The translations under genes and the position numbers were made by a program. A DNA stretch of 64,000 nt from Pseudomonas gingeri. Its GTDB lineage: Bacteria; Pseudomonadota; Gammaproteobacteria; Pseudomonadales; Pseudomonadaceae. The notes under the pieces are model-generated. The model saw only the letters and a list, made by a program, of their open reading frames with translations. It ran no database searches and was not told the origin of the DNA. Positions 62,147 through 64,000 of the stretch are shown in pieces; the first letter of the stretch is position 1; each line of letters starts with the position of its first letter. Location: the NCBI RefSeq assembly GCF_013385635.1, contig NZ_JACAPR010000002.1, forward strand, positions 205,643-269,642, in the 5' to 3' direction.

Positions 62147-63425
62147 GCAGGTGAACGTCTTCTACGAGGGCTGGGGTGAGCGATGGCAATGGGGGACGCT
62201 GGTCTCCACGACCGCCTTGACCGGTCGCCCGCTGATCGTGTTCGAGTACAGCAATGAAGCCAGGCAAAGGGGCTTGGAACTGTCCTCCTACACGCTCCCG
62301 TTGGTGGGGGCTCAGTTGCGCCAAGATTTTCCAGACCACCAACTGTACTTGCCAGGGCCTGTTTACGACTCCTTGCCCGATGGGTGGGGCATGTTACTGA
62401 TGGACCGTATGTTCAGGCGCCGCGGGCTCACCACGGCGCGCATCGGCTCACTGGAACGGCTAGCCTACATCGGTAGCAATGCAATGGGGGCCATAACGTT
62501 TGAGCCCGTGGCACCAGAAGGGCAGGAGTCTGAAGTCCATATCCCGCTGGAGCAGCTTGCCGCCGAAGTGCAGGAAGTGCTCCATGGAGACGGTGGCGAG
62601 TTCCTGCAGACGTTGCTGCTGGTGGGTGGCTCGCCTCAAGGTGCAAGGCCTAAGGCCCTCGTCTATCGCGATCCAGAAACTGGCCGTTTTACCACTGCCG
62701 TTACGGCGGGCTTTGAAGCTTGGTTGGTCAAGTTCCCGGCGAAAGAAGAGCATGCCGAGGTGTGCGCTATCGAAATGGTCTACGCCGAGTGCCTGCGCAT
62801 GTGCGGCATCGAGACCCCTGACACGCAGTACTTCAGTCTGCCTAATGGGTTGGCAGCGTTTGCCAGTAAGCGATTTGACCGTCGGGATGGTCTGCGCGTA
62901 CCCATGCAAAGCCTAGCGGCCTTTACGGGGGCAAATTACCGGTCTCCGGGGGTGTTGGACTACGTCAACTTCTTGCGGGCAACACAGATGTGTACCAACG
63001 ACGTGCGAGAGATGGCGGTGGCCTTCGAACGTGCCGTCTTCAACGTTGCGTTCAACAACAGAGACGATCATCCCAAGAACTTTGCCTACATCATGTCGCA
63101 AGACGGTCAGTGGAGACTGTCGCCGGCTTACGACGTGACCTTCTGCGAGGGGCCAAGTGGATATCACCAGATGGATGTGATGGGGGAAGCCCTGTCGATT
63201 TCCCGCACGCAAATGCTTCGGCTTGCCGAGGAAGCCGAGGTGCCCCCGGACGTTGCCGGCAGAATGATTGACGGCATTTGCGATGTGGCGAGCCGGTTTG
63301 CAAGCATCGCCGAGAACCTATGCCCACAGGTTATTACTCAAGACACCTTGCGCACGATCCAAGGCCGCATCGATCAGAACGTAGCTCGGTTACACAGCGG
63401 TCATGCGGGCAGCGGTCGCCGCTGA
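62139..63425 (+). CDS. hipA: HipA-like serine/threonine kinase toxin
   Basis: This 428-residue kinase starts at ATG 62139, with GAGGAAG upstream. It shows the HipA N-subdomain 1 (EGWGERWQWGTLVS), the nucleotide/phosphorylation loop LVGGSPQGARPKALV and AWLVKF. The substrate-proximal FASKRFDR, the catalytic loop FNNRDDHPKNF (Asp and Asn) and the metal-binding SPAYDVT are also present. All key residues appear intact. HipA toxins phosphorylate proteins such as glutamyl-tRNA synthetase, stopping growth. Antitoxin hipB lies upstream and overlaps, forming a type II toxin-antitoxin operon of the horizontally moving kind. Confidence 0.92.
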   Translation: MLEQVNVFYEGWGERWQWGTLVSTTALTGRPLIVFEYSNEARQRGLELSSYTLPLVGAQLRQDFPDHQLYLPGPVYDSLPDGWGMLLMDRMFRRRGLTTARIGSLERLAYIGSNAMGAITFEPVAPEGQESEVHIPLEQLAAEVQEVLHGDGGEFLQTLLLVGGSPQGARPKALVYRDPETGRFTTAVTAGFEAWLVKFPAKEEHAEVCAIEMVYAECLRMCGIETPDTQYFSLPNGLAAFASKRFDRRDGLRVPMQSLAAFTGANYRSPGVLDYVNFLRATQMCTNDVREMAVAFERAVFNVAFNNRDDHPKNFAYIMSQDGQWRLSPAYDVTFCEGPSGYHQMDVMGEALSISRTQMLRLAEEAEVPPDVAGRMIDGICDVASRFASIAENLCPQVITQDTLRTIQGRIDQNVARLHSGHAGSGRR

Positions 63426-63700
63426 AGATCGGGAGGAGCGGGCGACTCTCATAATCAATGCTGCCGTGTGCCTCAAGCACGTAGGGCCCTGTGCCGCCGA
63501 AGACGTGGGTCTTGCCGGATGACCAAGGCCTGGTATTGATTTGAGCCTTAAACTCACCTGATTGAGTTGGGATATCGCCTTGGTACACACAGTGAGCGTG
63601 GCCGCTACCGTTGACGCTTCATTCCTTGGCAAACACCAGCTCTGATCCGAAGTCACGAATGTTGGATCGGAAGCGAACCTCAAACACGCCTTTGCGACAT
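63334..63700 (-). pseudogene. GrlR-like small protein, frameshifted and interrupted
   Basis: On the minus strand an ATG at 63700 (AGGAA upstream) reads MSQ, then loses frame after ten bases. One frame over continues GVFEVRFRSNIRDFGSELVFAKE, a TGA (63621-63619), then SVNGSGHAHCVYQGDI, AQINTRPWSSGKTHVFGG and YVLEAHGS. The pattern (VxFxSN..FG.....NG....Y.G....VFG....L...G) resembles the GrlR family. A GGA-to-TGA change would explain the stop, because Gly is usual there. The tail overlaps hipA convergently, so the true 3' end is uncertain. The gene looks dead by one frameshift and one nonsense change. Confidence 0.45.
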
Positions 63701-63773
63701 AGTATGTTCCTGCATCTTTGGGTAGCCACGCTAGGGTGGGTATCCCAATGTGCCAATCAGCGGCGCTGACCAT

Positions 63774-64000
63774 TTGTCAAAAATAATACAATTTTGTACT
63801 GACTTGTTGCCCTTATCTGTGCGCATTGGCATTATTTAGCTATCACTCGATGCCGGCGCAGGGATGGCCGCGACACGCTGCCTATTTCTGTGCGCTTAAT
63901 TTGGCGCCAGCCTAGTGCTCATCTATCTCTGCCGAGGAGAGCATCTCATCGGCCTACCTTCACTCCACTGTGTGTGTGGGTGGACTTGCCCCTACCAAAC
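63774..64000. other. Non-coding end of window
   Basis: Together with the stretch just before it this is mixed-composition sequence with an AT-rich patch (63778-63800). No convincing gene, RNA or repeat could be identified. It may lead into further accessory DNA beyond the window. Confidence 0.5.

Noticed and set aside
63390..63773. A 127-codon minus-strand frame at the right edge
   Set aside because: It runs through the start region of the GrlR-like pseudogene in the wrong frame and has no recognisable product.

Overview
The window is a chromosomal stretch of a Pseudomonas, most probably of the P. fluorescens group. The evidence is the high GC content, ATGA-type gene overlaps, several intergenic REP/REPIN-like palindromes, and characteristic Pseudomonas genes: cti, a metH-cti-nfuA block, a cysI/DUF934 pair, cbtAB with cobE and cobM, mexEF-oprN, and a PipR-type LuxR solo locus. 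Most of the sequence is ordinary core or variable-core genome. Only the last ~2.8 kb (about 61.2-64.0 kb) looks like an accessory insertion, being AT-richer with a toxin-antitoxin pair and broken genes.

Layout. 1-5.7 kb: 3' part of a chemoreceptor, small unknown genes, an orphan glycine-betaine-type binding protein, a TonB-receptor remnant and a Gfo/Idh/MocA dehydrogenase. 5.8-7.7 kb: an SDR plus phosphotransferase operon ending in a good terminator. 7.9-16.1 kb: the PipR locus. A plant-signal-type LuxR solo is flanked by two proline-iminopeptidase-type hydrolases, one of which heads a five-gene peptide ABC importer operon. Matching lux-box-like palindromes lie before both flanking units. 16.2-18.5 kb: SCP2 protein, histidine phosphatase and sohB. 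18.7-23.5 kb: a single giant NEL-type E3 ubiquitin-ligase effector homologue with LRRs and a CxD motif. 23.6-34.9 kb: sulfite reductase, a 37-codon membrane peptide, a sugar-type binding protein, DUF2970, metH, cti and nfuA. 35-37.9 kb: a cobalamin-riboswitch-controlled operon, cbtB-cbtA-cobE-cobM-nudix.

38.0-48.4 kb is a dense signalling island: a receiver; a CHASE3-GAF-kinase with three receivers; CheR and CheB without chemotaxis partners; a receiver-kinase; another receiver; then, convergently, a KaiC-like double ATPase translationally coupled to a hybrid kinase with a degenerate N-terminal receiver. No kaiA or kaiB is present. 48.5-52.8 kb: TPR protein, bestrophin-type channel and a PTS EIIC-EAL fusion. 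53-59 kb: mexEF-oprN efflux operon with a MexT-like box but no mexT beside it. 59.3-61.2 kb: gltS and a HAD hydrolase. 61.2-64 kb: a truncated GIY-YIG-like fragment, a hipBA pair with a near-consensus promoter, and a GrlR-like pseudogene.

The strongest system-level signals are the complete PipR/peptide-import regulon, the KaiC-kinase pair beside the CheR/CheB hybrid-kinase operon, and the NEL effector. No tRNA, rRNA, CRISPR array, complete insertion sequence or replication origin was seen.
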